Notes: a model not told the origin generated them from the letters alone. Shown: positions 17,717-26,735, numbered from the stretch's first letter. The stretch: DNA of 64,000 bases from JACDAV01 sp036556145 (GCA_036556145.1 DATBKB010000095.1:19994-83993); one strand, 5' to 3'. Numbers and translations are program-made.

Positions 17717-18798
17717 CGACCGTGCCGCCGGACGAGGCGCCCCGACCGGCAGAGACTGAACGCGAGGTCTCGCCGGACGAGCTCGCCATTGGCCGGCGCC
17801 TCCGCCAGCCGCGGACGATCATCGGGCTGGCCTTGCCCATCGCGGCCATCGCCGTGTTCGCCTGGCTCAATCGGGACCAGCTCGCCCGCGTCCCGGGACT
17901 CATCCTCCAGGTCAACCCGCTTCTCGTCCTCGCCGCGTTCGCCGTGTTCTACGCCGGCTTCCCGCTGCGCGGCCTGCGCTGGGCGCTCCTCATCCGCGCG
18001 ACGGGCTTCCGCCTGGGGACCCGCGACGCGACCGAGATCATCTTCCTGTCCTGGCTCATCAACTGCCTCGTTCCGGCCAAGCTCGGCGACCTGTACCGGG
18101 CGTGGCTGCTGAAGATCAACAGCACGGTGTCGCTGAGCCGGACGTTCGGAACCGTCTTCATCGAGCGGATCCTCGACCTCTTCGCGATCGTCGTGCTCGG
18201 GCTGGCGGCCGGGTTCTGGAGCTTCCGGACCGGGATGTCGACCGAGATCCAGACGGTCTTCGGCATCGGCGTCGTCGTCGTCGTCCTGCTCGCCCTGGGG
18301 CTCCTGACGCTTCGCAACTTCGGCCGGCGGATCCTCGTCGCCCTGCCGATCCCGCACCGCATCGTCGAGTACTACGACCGGTTCGAGGAGGGCGTGTTCG
18401 GTGCGGTCGGCCTGCGCCGACTCCCGCCGCTCGTCGTCCTGACCGGCCTGATCTGGGCGACCGAGGCGTTCCGGCTCTTCCTCGTCGTCGCCGCCTTCAA
18501 CTTTCCCGACGTCAGCCTCGGGATCTCGGGGGCATTCTTCGTCGCGCTGATCGGTTCGCTGCTGACGGCCGTCCCGCTGAGCCCGGCCGGGCTCGGGATC
18601 GTCGAAGGCGCCGTCGTCTGGGTCCTCGTCAATGCCTACGGCGTGGCCCTGCCCGAGGCGACGGCCATCGCCCTCGTCGACCGGACGATCAGCGTCTTCT
18701 CGATCATCATCCTCGGCTCGATCGCCTATCTCGCCTCGCCGAAGCGCCGCGGGGCCGGCCTCAGCCGGCCGCCGGCGGAGGCAGCCGGAAGCGGCTAG
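17713..18798 (+). CDS. LPG-synthase-transmembrane / YbhN-like integral membrane protein
   Basis: 361 residues with about eight hydrophobic segments after a polar N-terminus. Matches the flippase-like region of lysylphosphatidylglycerol synthases (UPF0104/YbhN): RWALLIRATGF, FLSWLINCLVPAKLGDLYRAWLL, a TVFIERILDLF motif and PLSPAGLGIVEGAVV. Such proteins are implicated in moving lipids or lipid-linked sugars across the membrane. The catalytic lysyltransferase domain is absent. The GTG start overlaps the PHP gene stop, linking it to the murA-mreB operon. Confidence 0.85.
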   Translation: MTTVPPDEAPRPAETEREVSPDELAIGRRLRQPRTIIGLALPIAAIAVFAWLNRDQLARVPGLILQVNPLLVLAAFAVFYAGFPLRGLRWALLIRATGFRLGTRDATEIIFLSWLINCLVPAKLGDLYRAWLLKINSTVSLSRTFGTVFIERILDLFAIVVLGLAAGFWSFRTGMSTEIQTVFGIGVVVVVLLALGLLTLRNFGRRILVALPIPHRIVEYYDRFEEGVFGAVGLRRLPPLVVLTGLIWATEAFRLFLVVAAFNFPDVSLGISGAFFVALIGSLLTAVPLSPAGLGIVEGAVVWVLVNAYGVALPEATAIALVDRTISVFSIIILGSIAYLASPKRRGAGLSRPPAEAAGSG

Positions 18799-19064
18799 CC
18801 TGTTGCCTGGCGGCACCGCCCCGGAGCCCGGACAGGGGACGCATCCGGGCGGGGCCAACGGCCGTACTACCAATCGCCAGGGGGCCATCGGACCGCGGGT
18901 GGCACCGCACCGGCGCACACCCCACACGACCACCAGCGCCGGTCCCCGAGCGGTCCGAAGCCGGAAGTACGAACGGGTGATACGGCCCGATCGGGGGCCA
19001 CGGGATCATCTCTCCAGCGCGCCGCCGCCTGCGGGCGCCCATCTGACGGAGCAAACGGGCAGAC

Positions 19065-19595
19065 ATGACGAGCCAGAACGGGCGAGCGTTCAACGAGTGG
19101 CTCCGCGCCCAGCTCAAGGCCAAGAAGATGTCGCAGCGGCAGCTGGCGCAGCAGTCGGGTGTTGACCACTCGACGATCTCGCGCCTCATTCGCGGCGACC
19201 GGATGCCCTCGCTCGGCACGGCCACGAAGCTGGCCCGCGGCCTCCGTGAGCTCCGCGACGACGCCGACACGCCGCAATACCTCGGCCTCGTGGCCGCGGG
19301 GGCGACGAACCCGACGGCTCGCGTCGAGTACGCGCTCCGGGCGGACGAGCTCCTCAGCGAGCCCCAGGTCCGCCAGGTGATGGAGTACTACCTCGCCGTC
19401 CGGATGCGCCGCTTCGGCCGAGCGTTCCAGCCCGGCGACCCGTCGACCGAACGCGCCGTCGAGCGGCCCGCTCCGCGCCCGTCGCCCGCCGCGCCCATGG
19501 GCAGCGAGCCGGTCGTCGCCGGCGTCTCCACCGCCCCCCGCCTCGCCGTCCGGCCCGTGGGCCGGCCGGGCAGCCGACCGCCGGGGCGCTACTAG
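19065..19595 (+). CDS. XRE-family helix-turn-helix transcriptional regulator
   Basis: 176 residues. The Cro/CI-type HTH occupies about 5-65 (FNEWLRAQLKAKKMSQRQLAQ; GVDHSTISRLIRGDRMPS). A middle region of unknown type follows, and then a Pro/Arg-rich tail after about 130 that looks disordered. No sensor domain is recognised. It sits alone after a 266-bp gap and before a strong convergent terminator, so its targets cannot be inferred from context. ATG follows GGAGCAAACGGGCAGAC. Confidence 0.82.
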   Translation: MTSQNGRAFNEWLRAQLKAKKMSQRQLAQQSGVDHSTISRLIRGDRMPSLGTATKLARGLRELRDDADTPQYLGLVAAGATNPTARVEYALRADELLSEPQVRQVMEYYLAVRMRRFGRAFQPGDPSTERAVERPAPRPSPAAPMGSEPVVAGVSTAPRLAVRPVGRPGSRPPGRY

Positions 19596-19646
19596 CACAC
19601 TCCAGGGCACGACCCGGATGACCTCCACGTCCGGGTCACGGGGACA

Positions 19647-19676
19647 GCGAACGCCGGCCTCCGGGCCGGCGTTCGC
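19647..19676. terminator. Perfect 13-bp stem-loop between convergent genes
   Basis: gcgaacgccggcc (19647-19659) pairs with ggccggcgttcgc (19664-19676) over a 4-nt loop. It lies 51 bp after the HTH gene stop and 27 bp before the end of the oppositely oriented membrane enzyme, so it probably serves both. It lacks a long U tract on either side. Confidence 0.7.
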
Positions 19677-19703
19677 GATTCCTGGCTCCTCGGGCCGTCG
19701 CCC

Positions 19704-21272
19704 TCAGGGCGCCACCGCGGCCACCGGGGCGTAGATCGAGAGGACCGTCCGGGACGAGGCATCGAACCGGGCCTCGAGGCTCCACGAGCCGTCGAGCGAG
19801 GCCACGCGGCGGTCCTCGGCGGTGCCGCCACACGGGCCCGAGAAAGCCTCGAGGAGCCGATCGCAGGCGATAACGACGACGTGGTCGCGGGGCGACCGGG
19901 CGTCGTCCGGTGGCCGGCCGAGGCGACCCAGCGGGAACGCATAGGCGTCCGTCGACTTGATCGCCGGCTCGCCGAGGAGGACGTACGGCCGGCCTCCGAG
20001 CGCCTGGAGGAGCTGGGCGGCGGCCCGCTCGGCGCCGGGATAGCCGCCGTCCGAAGCGACGCGCGGCGGCCAGATCGCGACGTTGACCGCGACGATGCCG
20101 GCGACCGCCGCCGTGACCGCCACCCGGGCCACTCGGACCGAGCGTCGGCGCGCCCGCCAGACGGCGCCGGCGGCGAGCCCGACGATGACGAAGACGACCG
20201 GGTCGAGGAACGCGTGGTAGTGGTCGTTCGGAAGACCGGGCACGACCCGCGCGAGGCTCGACGACACGATCGCGATTGACGTCGCACCCCAGGCGAGCGT
20301 CGCGGCCAGCCAGCGGACCGCCGTCCGCTCGCTGCCCCGGGCTGCGACGAGCCGCCAGCCGAGGGCGGCGAGCACCATCGTCGCGGCGACGACGGCGACC
20401 TGCGGCCGGTCGGTGGCGAGCCCGGCGAGTGGCCACGACAGGACCCGGAGCCAGACGATCGCGATCCGGACCGGCAGTGGCCCGGCGTCGTCGTCGACGT
20501 CCGACCGGATGAACTCGATGAGCGCCCGCGACTCCGGGAAGCCCAGGCCGATCTCGTGGGCGAGGAGCGGGAGGTAGCTCGCGGCGATGATCGCCGCGCC
20601 CGCCAGGCCCGCAGCCAGCACGCGCGCCCGTCCCTCGCCCGGGTCGCAGCGGCCGGCATCGACGAACAGCAGCCCGGCCAGGGGGAGGAGCTGCACGGCG
20701 CCCAGGACGTGGCAATGCATCGTGACGGCCTGGGCGACGGCGGCGAGGAGCCACCAGCGCGCATGGCGTGTCGTCCATGCCCGCCACGCCGCGGCGAGCG
20801 CGGCGGCGCTCGACAGCGCGATGAGGTTCGGGTTCCAGATGAAGGTCGACTCCTCGATCGCGCTTGCCGAGACGGCCATGAGCCCGGCCGCCACGAGGCC
20901 GGCAACCGCGCCGGCCCCCGGCGCCGCCATCGCCCGGCCCAGCCACCAGACCACGGCGACGGCGACGACCCCGGCCGCGGCGATGGCCGCCACGACCGCG
21001 AGCGGGTTCGCTCCCGACACGGCCGCGAACGGGGCGAGGAGGTAGTAGTAGAGGGCGCCGTGGTGGAAGCCGCCGACGGATGTCGGCGGCCCCACCAGCG
21101 GGACCGTGCCGTCGCGAACGAGGGCCTGGAGCACCAGCATGTCGTGGCCCTGGTCCGCGTCCCACGTCCCGCGCGTGGCGAGGTCGACGAACCGGACCGC
21201 GATGGCGGCGACGAGGAGGCCGACGAGGCCGAGCCACTCGCGGCGAGTGACCGGGGCGTGCTCGGCCGTCAC
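19704..21272 (-). CDS. GT-C-type integral membrane glycosyltransferase
   Basis: 522 residues with about eleven hydrophobic segments and a hydrophilic C-terminal domain outside the membrane. The first loop has the acidic DLATRGTWDADQGHDM expected of GT-C enzymes that use polyprenol-phosphate sugars, followed by HHGALYYYLLAPF as in the PMT/ArnT-like group. Acceptor and sugar are unknown. GTG at 21272 is chosen because it precedes the first transmembrane helix and lies 8 bp after the endonuclease IV stop, so the two are likely cotranscribed. Confidence 0.8.
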   Translation of the reverse strand: MTAEHAPVTRREWLGLVGLLVAAIAVRFVDLATRGTWDADQGHDMLVLQALVRDGTVPLVGPPTSVGGFHHGALYYYLLAPFAAVSGANPLAVVAAIAAAGVVAVAVVWWLGRAMAAPGAGAVAGLVAAGLMAVSASAIEESTFIWNPNLIALSSAAALAAAWRAWTTRHARWWLLAAVAQAVTMHCHVLGAVQLLPLAGLLFVDAGRCDPGEGRARVLAAGLAGAAIIAASYLPLLAHEIGLGFPESRALIEFIRSDVDDDAGPLPVRIAIVWLRVLSWPLAGLATDRPQVAVVAATMVLAALGWRLVAARGSERTAVRWLAATLAWGATSIAIVSSSLARVVPGLPNDHYHAFLDPVVFVIVGLAAGAVWRARRRSVRVARVAVTAAVAGIVAVNVAIWPPRVASDGGYPGAERAAAQLLQALGGRPYVLLGEPAIKSTDAYAFPLGRLGRPPDDARSPRDHVVVIACDRLLEAFSGPCGGTAEDRRVASLDGSWSLEARFDASSRTVLSIYAPVAAVAP

Positions 21273-21280
21273 GTCCGGGG

Positions 21281-22240
21281 TCAGACCGGCTCGGGCTCGG
21301 AGGGCATGCCGGCGCGCCCGCCGCGGAGATGGAGCGCCTCGGGCGGCAGCGGCTCGACGGACTCGCCGCGAGCCAGGGCCCGGGCCCGCGCGACGTTGAC
21401 CGCGTCGTAGCCCTCGTCCATGCCGGGCGTCTCGACGACGTACGGGACGTCGCCCAGCCGCGGGTGGCGAAGGATGTGACCCATGCCGATCTCGCCGATG
21501 GTCCCCGCGCCGACGTGCTGGTGACGGTCGAGGCGCGACCCGGACTCGGACTTCGAGTCGTTGAGGTGGATGAGCCGCAGCCGCTCGAGGCCGATGAGCC
21601 GGTCGAAGCTCTCGAGCACGGCATCGACCTCGTCCGGCTCGGAGATCCGGTAGCCCGCGGACCAGAGGTGAGCCGTGTCGAGGCAGAAGCCGACTCGCTC
21701 GTCGGCGATGCCGCGCCGCCCGACGGCATCGGCGATCGCGGCGAGATCCTCGACCGTCGCGCCGACCGCGAACCCGCCCCCGGCGGAGTTCTCGAGCAGC
21801 AGCGTGGCGGCGTTCGGACCCGGCGGCACCTCGGCCAGGACGGCCGCGACACCGTCGGCGAGACGCTCGATCCCCGCCCGGCTGCCCGCCTGGCGGTGCG
21901 AACCGGTGTGGACGTTGACGAGCCGCGCGCCGAAGCCCGGCGCCGCGCGGAGCTCGGTCGCAAGGACATCGACCGACTTGGCGAAGAACGCCGGGTCCGG
22001 GCCGGCGAGGTTGACGAGGTACGCCGCGTGGATCGAGACGGGGTCGATCCCGTGGGCCGCGATCCGCTCGCGGAAGGCCGCCTGCTCCGCGGACGGCTCG
22101 TTGCGTCGCTTCCATGCCGTCGGGTTGTCGCCGAAGATCTGGAGCGCCGCGGCACCGATCTCGGCCGCCCGGTCGGCCGCCTTCACCAGCCCGTGGGCCT
22201 GCGGCAGGTGGGCGCCGATGCGGCGTCGGTCGGGGAGCAT
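21281..22240 (-). CDS. nfo: Deoxyribonuclease IV (AP endonuclease, Nfo family)
   Basis: Zinc-dependent TIM-barrel endonuclease that cuts 5' of abasic sites in base excision repair. 319 residues, a little above the usual ~280. Seen: RIGAHLPQAHGLVKA at the start, ALQIFGDNPTAWKRR, NVHTGSHRQAG, LLLENSAGGG, FCLDTAHLWSAGY, IHLNDSKSESGSRLDRHQHVGAG and YVVETPGMDEGY, covering the zinc ligands. ATG at 22240 lies 7 nt after a TACCAT hexamer, suggesting a leaderless mRNA. Confidence 0.95.
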   Translation of the reverse strand: MLPDRRRIGAHLPQAHGLVKAADRAAEIGAAALQIFGDNPTAWKRRNEPSAEQAAFRERIAAHGIDPVSIHAAYLVNLAGPDPAFFAKSVDVLATELRAAPGFGARLVNVHTGSHRQAGSRAGIERLADGVAAVLAEVPPGPNAATLLLENSAGGGFAVGATVEDLAAIADAVGRRGIADERVGFCLDTAHLWSAGYRISEPDEVDAVLESFDRLIGLERLRLIHLNDSKSESGSRLDRHQHVGAGTIGEIGMGHILRHPRLGDVPYVVETPGMDEGYDAVNVARARALARGESVEPLPPEALHLRGGRAGMPSEPEPV

Positions 22241-22247
22241 CCGGGCA

Positions 22248-22253
22248 ATGGTA
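22248..22253 (-). promoter_or_regulatory. Putative -10 element of nfo, leaderless geometry
   Basis: TACCAT on the minus strand ends 7 nt before the nfo ATG at 22240. With this spacing transcription would begin at or next to the start codon. No purine-rich ribosome site is present between them. Confidence 0.4.
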
Positions 22254-22315
22254 GCGAGGCGCTCCGGCGGCTCGCGGGGTTTGACGCGCCGGCGAAGCGT
22301 CGGCACGCTGGCCGG

Positions 22316-22951
22316 ATGAGCGACGCGCCGGAACCCGCACGCGACCCCACACTCGACCCCGACCTGCTGCCCGCGCTCAAGGCCCTCACCGATCCGATCC
22401 GGCTGCGGATCCTCGGCCGCCTCGCGGCGGGCCCAACCGCGCCCGGCTCGCTCGCGGCGGAGCTCGAGCTGCCGCTGGCTGCGGTCATCAAGGCGGTCGG
22501 CCTGTTGCGCGGAGTCGAACTCGTCCGGGCGGGCCGCGGCCGGGACGCCGCGGTCGAGCTGCGCCTCGACACGCTCCAGGCGCTCGGCCGCCATCTCGAC
22601 GTCGTCGAGCACGGTCCGGCGCGGTCCACGGCGGCTGGCGAGGACGGCGAGGTCGCTCGGGAGGACGCGAAGATCCTGCGCGCGTTCCTCGAGGACGGCC
22701 GGCTCACGTCCATCCCGGCGCAGGAGAAGAAGCGGCTGGTCATCCTGCGCTGGCTCCGCGACCAGGTGTTCACCGAGGATCGCGAGTACCCGGAGAAGGA
22801 GGTCAACCAGCGCCTGGCCTTGTTCCACCCGGACGTCGCGGCCCTGCGGCGGTACATGGTCGACAACGGACTCGCGACGCGGGCCGCCGGGGTCTACCGG
22901 CGCGCCGAGTCGCGCCCAGGCTCGGCGAGCGAGAGCTCGGAGCCGAGCTAG
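22316..22951 (+). CDS. ArsR-type HTH regulator with C-terminal DUF2087
   Basis: 211 residues. An ArsR-like winged helix spans about 20-85 (ALKALTDPIRLRILGRLAAG; LAAELELPLAAVIKAVGLL). A linker follows, then a DUF2087 domain at about 115-200 (LRAFLEDGRLTSIPAQEKKR; REYPEKEVNQRLALFHPDVA; LRRYMVDNGL). This two-part layout is a known family of transcription regulators. It is divergent from nfo with 75 bp between them. Its TAG stop shares a CTAG palindrome with the hpf stop. Confidence 0.85.
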   Translation: MSDAPEPARDPTLDPDLLPALKALTDPIRLRILGRLAAGPTAPGSLAAELELPLAAVIKAVGLLRGVELVRAGRGRDAAVELRLDTLQALGRHLDVVEHGPARSTAAGEDGEVAREDAKILRAFLEDGRLTSIPAQEKKRLVILRWLRDQVFTEDREYPEKEVNQRLALFHPDVAALRRYMVDNGLATRAAGVYRRAESRPGSASESSEPS

Positions 22952-23532
22952 CGGCGCCCGCCCCGGCCGGGCGTGTACTCGCCGCCGATCACCGGCTCGA
23001 TGAGCCCGAAGTCACCATCGTCACGGCGGTACAGGACGCCGACGCGCTCGGTCTCGGCGTTGACGAACACGAAGAACTCGTGACCGAGCTCCTCCATCCG
23101 GGCGATGGCGTCCTCCTCGAACATTGGCTCGATCGCGAAGCGCTTGACCTTGACGATGCGGCGATCGCGGTCCGGCTCGGCCGTGCCGTCGGCGATGCGG
23201 CGGAGCAGGGCCTTCTCCTCGACCGGACGAGCCCGGACGCGGGGCTTCTCCTTGAAGTCGACCGCCCGCCGCTCGATCTTGTCGACGACCGTGTCGATGC
23301 CGGCCTCGTGGCTCACGCCGGCCGCGTGGCCGCGGAGCGTCTGGCCGTCGATGACGAGCGTGACCTCCACGATGTGGGAGTCGTCGGCGCTGCGATGCTG
23401 CTCGACGGAGAGCTCGACGATCGCATCGCTGCGGTCGTCGAGGATGCGTTCCATCCGTCGCAGGCGCTTCTCGGCGTATCGTCTGACCCGGTCGGGGACG
23501 GCGATGTTCTTGCCCTTGACGATCGTCCGCAC
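22948..23532 (-). CDS. hpf: Ribosome hibernation promoting factor, long form
   Basis: Binds the 30S subunit and, in the long form, dimerises ribosomes into 100S particles in stationary phase. 194 residues. The N-terminal S30AE domain begins RTIVKGKNIAVPDRVRRYAEK, and the C-terminal dimerisation domain contains EEDAIARMEELGHEFFVFVN and VLYRRDDGDFGLI. GTG at 23532 is chosen over GTG at 23538 because GGGAGG is then at the proper spacing. It has its own TATACT promoter and so need not depend on the tad operon. Confidence 0.93.
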   Translation of the reverse strand: MRTIVKGKNIAVPDRVRRYAEKRLRRMERILDDRSDAIVELSVEQHRSADDSHIVEVTLVIDGQTLRGHAAGVSHEAGIDTVVDKIERRAVDFKEKPRVRARPVEEKALLRRIADGTAEPDRDRRIVKVKRFAIEPMFEEDAIARMEELGHEFFVFVNAETERVGVLYRRDDGDFGLIEPVIGGEYTPGRGGRR

Positions 23533-23551
23533 GACCACCTCCCGGCGTCCG

Positions 23552-23557
23552 AGTATA
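23552..23557 (-). promoter_or_regulatory. -10 element (TATACT) of hpf
   Basis: TATACT on the minus strand, 19 nt upstream of the hpf GTG, with GGGAGG between the two. This is a normal leadered arrangement, in contrast to the nfo and PIG-L genes. Confidence 0.55.
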
Positions 23558-23591
23558 GGCCGCTCCGGGGTTCGCTCAGCGGCGTCCGGCG

Positions 23592-24275
23592 TCACCGCTC
23601 CCGGGCGACAGCGACCGCCGACACGGCCATGGCGCCGGCCTCGAGCAGCGGCTCGGCACAGGCGGCGAGCGTTGCACCGGTCGTGATGACGTCGTCGACG
23701 AGCACGACCCAGCGGCCGCGGAGCCAGGCATTCGCGTCCCGGCGTCCCGACCTGAGCCGGAACGCACCGCGGACGTTCGTCGCCCGTGTCCGGCGGTCGA
23801 GGTCGAACTGGGCGGTCGTCGCCCGGGTCCGCTCGAGGGCGAGGTCGGCCGGCAGCCGCAGCTCGCGCGCCGTCGCCGACGCGATGAGCTCCGCCTGGTC
23901 GTAGCCACGCGCGCGCCGCCGGTCCGCGTGGACCGGCACCGGCACGATGACGTCCCCACCGGCGGCGGCACGGGCCCAGCGCCGCGCAACGGCCGCCCCA
24001 AGGGGCTCGGCCAGGCGGCGCTCGCCGCCGTACTTCAGCTGGTGAAGCGCCTTGCGCACGACGCCGCCGAACGGCGCGCACCACTCGAGCTGGAGCAGCG
24101 GCACGGGGATCGTCGCCGGCAGGCCGATCGGCACGCCCGGGGGCAGCGTGAGCCGGGCGTCGAGCGCGGGCGCGCACGACGAGCAGATCGGCTCGCCTTC
24201 GCGCCCGCAACCGGGACACGCCGGCGGCAACGCCAGGTCGAGGAGGCGGCCCGCGAGCGGTCGGAGGAGCGCCAC
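23592..24275 (-). CDS. comF: ComF family phosphoribosyltransferase-like protein
   Basis: 227 residues. An N-terminal zinc site CPGCGREGEPICSSC near 16-30 precedes a type I phosphoribosyltransferase fold with VIVPVPVHADRRRARGYDQAELIA and the PRPP loop VVLVDDVITTGATL. ComF proteins are needed for natural transformation in several bacteria, probably in handling incoming single-stranded DNA. It lies downstream of the Tad genes on the same strand. GTG at 24275 is chosen as the start nearest the conserved region. Confidence 0.9.
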   Translation of the reverse strand: MALLRPLAGRLLDLALPPACPGCGREGEPICSSCAPALDARLTLPPGVPIGLPATIPVPLLQLEWCAPFGGVVRKALHQLKYGGERRLAEPLGAAVARRWARAAAGGDVIVPVPVHADRRRARGYDQAELIASATARELRLPADLALERTRATTAQFDLDRRTRATNVRGAFRLRSGRRDANAWLRGRWVVLVDDVITTGATLAACAEPLLEAGAMAVSAVAVARER

Positions 24276-24361
24276 CGCGAGATCATCGCGACCGGCGCTT
24301 ACCGCGCGGTTGCGAGCTCGAGCCCGCCCTCGCGTACTCGACCGCGCCGTGGCCCGGCCGG

Positions 24362-24748
24362 TCAGTCCGGCGACGAGCCCTCGAGCGCGATGACGTCGCC
24401 GACGGCCGTGCCGGTCGCGTCGATCGTGCCCGCCGGCAGCTCGAGGACGCCGTCGGCCGCGCGGACGAGCGGCACGATCCCGAGCCACGGCCGGAGCGAG
24501 CGGTGGACGGAGACGACGTGGCGCGCGCCGCGATCGTCGGCCCGACCGACGAAGACCGCATCGATCGGGAAGCGCATGAACATCATGTGGATGCCGTTGC
24601 TGGCGGGCAGCCACAGGCCGGCGCCGTCGCCGAGCGCGGCCCGGCCCATGAGGCCCAGGAACTTCGCCCACAGCCCGGCCGCGGTCTCGAGGCGCGCCGC
24701 CAGGACCCGGTGCCGGGTGACGTTGCGGGCGACGGTCGGATAGGTCAC
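24362..24748 (-). CDS. DUF192 family protein
   Basis: 128 residues. Seen: the family core FLGLMGRAALGDGAGLWLP and NGIHMMFMRFPIDAVFVG, then VVSVHRSLRPWLGI and VLELPAGTID. DUF192 proteins are small beta-rich proteins of unknown function, often exported; this one has no clear signal peptide. It follows tadC by 25 bp on the same strand, so it is probably the last gene of the Tad assembly operon. Start GTG at 24748. Confidence 0.88.
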   Translation of the reverse strand: MTYPTVARNVTRHRVLAARLETAAGLWAKFLGLMGRAALGDGAGLWLPASNGIHMMFMRFPIDAVFVGRADDRGARHVVSVHRSLRPWLGIVPLVRAADGVLELPAGTIDATGTAVGDVIALEGSSPD

Positions 24749-24773
24749 GACGGTCCCCCGGGGAGTGAGCGGC

Positions 24774-25700
24774 TCAGTTCCCCAGGTTCTGCATGATGAG
24801 GATCAGGGCCGGCCCGAGGATGACGATGAAGAGCGACGGGAAGATGCACCCGACGAGCGGGAAGAGCATCTTGATCGGCGCCTTCGCCGCCTGCTCCTCG
24901 GCACGCTGCCGGCGCTCGATTCGCAGCTGCTCCGACTGGACCTGGAGCACCTTCGAGATCGACACGCCGAGCTGCTCGGCCTGGATGATCGCACCGATGA
25001 AGTTCGTCAGCGCCGAGACGTCGGTGCGCGGGACGATGTCGCGGAGCGCGTCGCGGCGCGCCTTGCCGACACGGATCTCGGCCAGCGCCCGGCGGAACTC
25101 GTCGGTCAGCGGGCCCTTGAGCTTCTCGACGACCTTGCCGAGGGCGCCGTCGAAGCCGAGGCCGGCCCGGACGGAGATCGTCAGGAGGTCGAGCGCGTCG
25201 GGGATCTGGAGGAGGATCGCCTTCTGGCGGGCCCGCACGCGGCCACCCAGCCAGAACTCCGGCAGCGTGTAGCCGAGGAGCAGGCCGACGCCACCCAGGC
25301 CGAGGCCCATCGTGAGGTTGCGGCCGAGCAGGCCGATCAGGACGAAGAAGATGCCGGCGCCGACGAGGGCGCCGATCGCCTTGATGCCCAGCCAGTCGCC
25401 GACGCGGAGGTTGCCCGGGTGGCCGGCGAGGGCGAGGCGCTTCTCGGTCCGCTCCGTGAACGACTGGCTCGTGACGCGGGCGACCGCGCCCGACAGCTGC
25501 ATCGCCAGCGGGCGCAGCGTCCGCTCGAGGAACGGCTGCTGGAGCTCGAGCTCCTCGAGGTTCTTCGCCTGCATCGTGCCCAGCTGGGTCAGCCGGGCCT
25601 GAACCGGGTCGACCGACGACGAGCCGGCGAGCCCGAGGAAGATCAGCAGGATCGCCAGCGCGGCGACCCCGGCAATGACGATCGGCAGGATTGCGGGCAT
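24774..25700 (-). CDS. tadC: Tad pilus inner membrane platform protein TadC (T2SS F family)
   Basis: 308 residues. A hydrophobic N-terminal helix is followed by the T2SSF domain (LLQIPDALDLLTISVRAGLGFD; LTDEFRRALAEIRVGKARRD) and further helices to the C-terminus. With TadB it forms the membrane platform that couples the TadA motor to pilin extraction. Only 4 bp separate it from tadB. Confidence 0.93.
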   Translation of the reverse strand: MPAILPIVIAGVAALAILLIFLGLAGSSSVDPVQARLTQLGTMQAKNLEELELQQPFLERTLRPLAMQLSGAVARVTSQSFTERTEKRLALAGHPGNLRVGDWLGIKAIGALVGAGIFFVLIGLLGRNLTMGLGLGGVGLLLGYTLPEFWLGGRVRARQKAILLQIPDALDLLTISVRAGLGFDGALGKVVEKLKGPLTDEFRRALAEIRVGKARRDALRDIVPRTDVSALTNFIGAIIQAEQLGVSISKVLQVQSEQLRIERRQRAEEQAAKAPIKMLFPLVGCIFPSLFIVILGPALILIMQNLGN

Positions 25701-25704
25701 CTGC

Positions 25705-26715
25705 TCAGACCTCGATGTCGACGATCTTGCGGATGAGCATGAACCCGATGAACATCATGAACAGGCCGAAGGCCATGATGATGATCCCGGCCGGCAGGCC
25801 GAGGATCCCGGGCGGATTCGCGAACATCGGGTCGAAGAACTTGGGGGCGGCGACGAAGATGAAGCCGGCGAGGCCGATCGGCAGGAAGCCGACGACGTAG
25901 CCCGACAGCCGCTGCTGCGCCGTCAGCGTGCGAATCTCGCCCTTGATCCGGATCCGCTCGCGGATCGTGTACGCGATGGAGTCGAGGATCTCGGCGAGGT
26001 TGCCACCGACGGTGTGCTGGATCGAGATCGCCGTCGCCATCAGCTCGAGGTCGTCCGACCGCACGCGGCGGACCATGTTCTCGAGCGCCTGCTCGAACGG
26101 CAGGCCGAGGTTGACCTCACGGATGACGCGGCCGAACTCGGTCGAGACCGGCGGCCGCGACTCGCGGACGACGAGCTCGATCGCCTGGAGGAACGACGAG
26201 CCGGCGCGCAGCGCGTTGGCGATGAGGGTGATCGTGTCAGGCAGCTGCTTGTCGAACGCCCGGAGGCGTCCGCTCTTGCGCCGGGTGAGCCACATCCGCG
26301 GCATGATGAAGCCCAGGAGCGCGGCCACGAGCAGCGCGACCGGGCTGCGCAGCGCGGGCAGGCCCAGGGACAGCGCGACGAACAGCATCGGCGTGCCGAC
26401 GATCGAGCCGGCCCAGATGCCGAGGAACTCGCTCACCTTGAGCTTGAGGTCGGCTCGCGCGATCTCCCGGGCGAGGTTCGCACCGAAGTCCCGCTGCTCG
26501 ACGACCTTGTTGAGCTGGGTCAGCGCCGCGCTCTGGGCGAGGATGTCGGCCAGGCCGCCCTGACCCGCCGCGGCCGCCTTCTGGTCACGGCCGGCCGCGT
26601 AGCGCTCGAGGCGGGCGCTGATTCCCGAGCTGCCGCCGGACGTCGCGATTCCGACGGCGATCAGGACGATCGCCAGTGCGGCGACCCCCGCGATCGCAAT
26701 CGTCATTCCGTCCAC
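25705..26715 (-). CDS. tadB: Tad pilus inner membrane platform protein TadB (T2SS F family)
   Basis: 336 residues. N-terminal transmembrane helix, soluble linker, two helices near 100-135, then the T2SSF domain (FDKQLPDTITLIANALRAGSS; EFGRVIREVNLGLPFEQALEN; TVGGNLAEILD) and two C-terminal helices. Partner of TadC. Twenty bp separate it from tadA. Confidence 0.93.
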   Translation of the reverse strand: MDGMTIAIAGVAALAIVLIAVGIATSGGSSGISARLERYAAGRDQKAAAAGQGGLADILAQSAALTQLNKVVEQRDFGANLAREIARADLKLKVSEFLGIWAGSIVGTPMLFVALSLGLPALRSPVALLVAALLGFIMPRMWLTRRKSGRLRAFDKQLPDTITLIANALRAGSSFLQAIELVVRESRPPVSTEFGRVIREVNLGLPFEQALENMVRRVRSDDLELMATAISIQHTVGGNLAEILDSIAYTIRERIRIKGEIRTLTAQQRLSGYVVGFLPIGLAGFIFVAAPKFFDPMFANPPGILGLPAGIIIMAFGLFMMFIGFMLIRKIVDIEV

Positions 26716-26735
26716 GAGCGCTTCCTCCTTCCGAC

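Noticed and set aside
17488..18933. Minus-strand ORF of 481 residues opposite the YbhN-like gene
   Set aside because: Low-complexity Asp/Arg/Glu sequence, antisense to a protein with clear family motifs.
18799..19064. 266-bp gap searched for RNA genes or small ORFs
   Set aside because: No tRNA-like fold, no conserved peptide and no clear promoter; I see nothing I can support in it.
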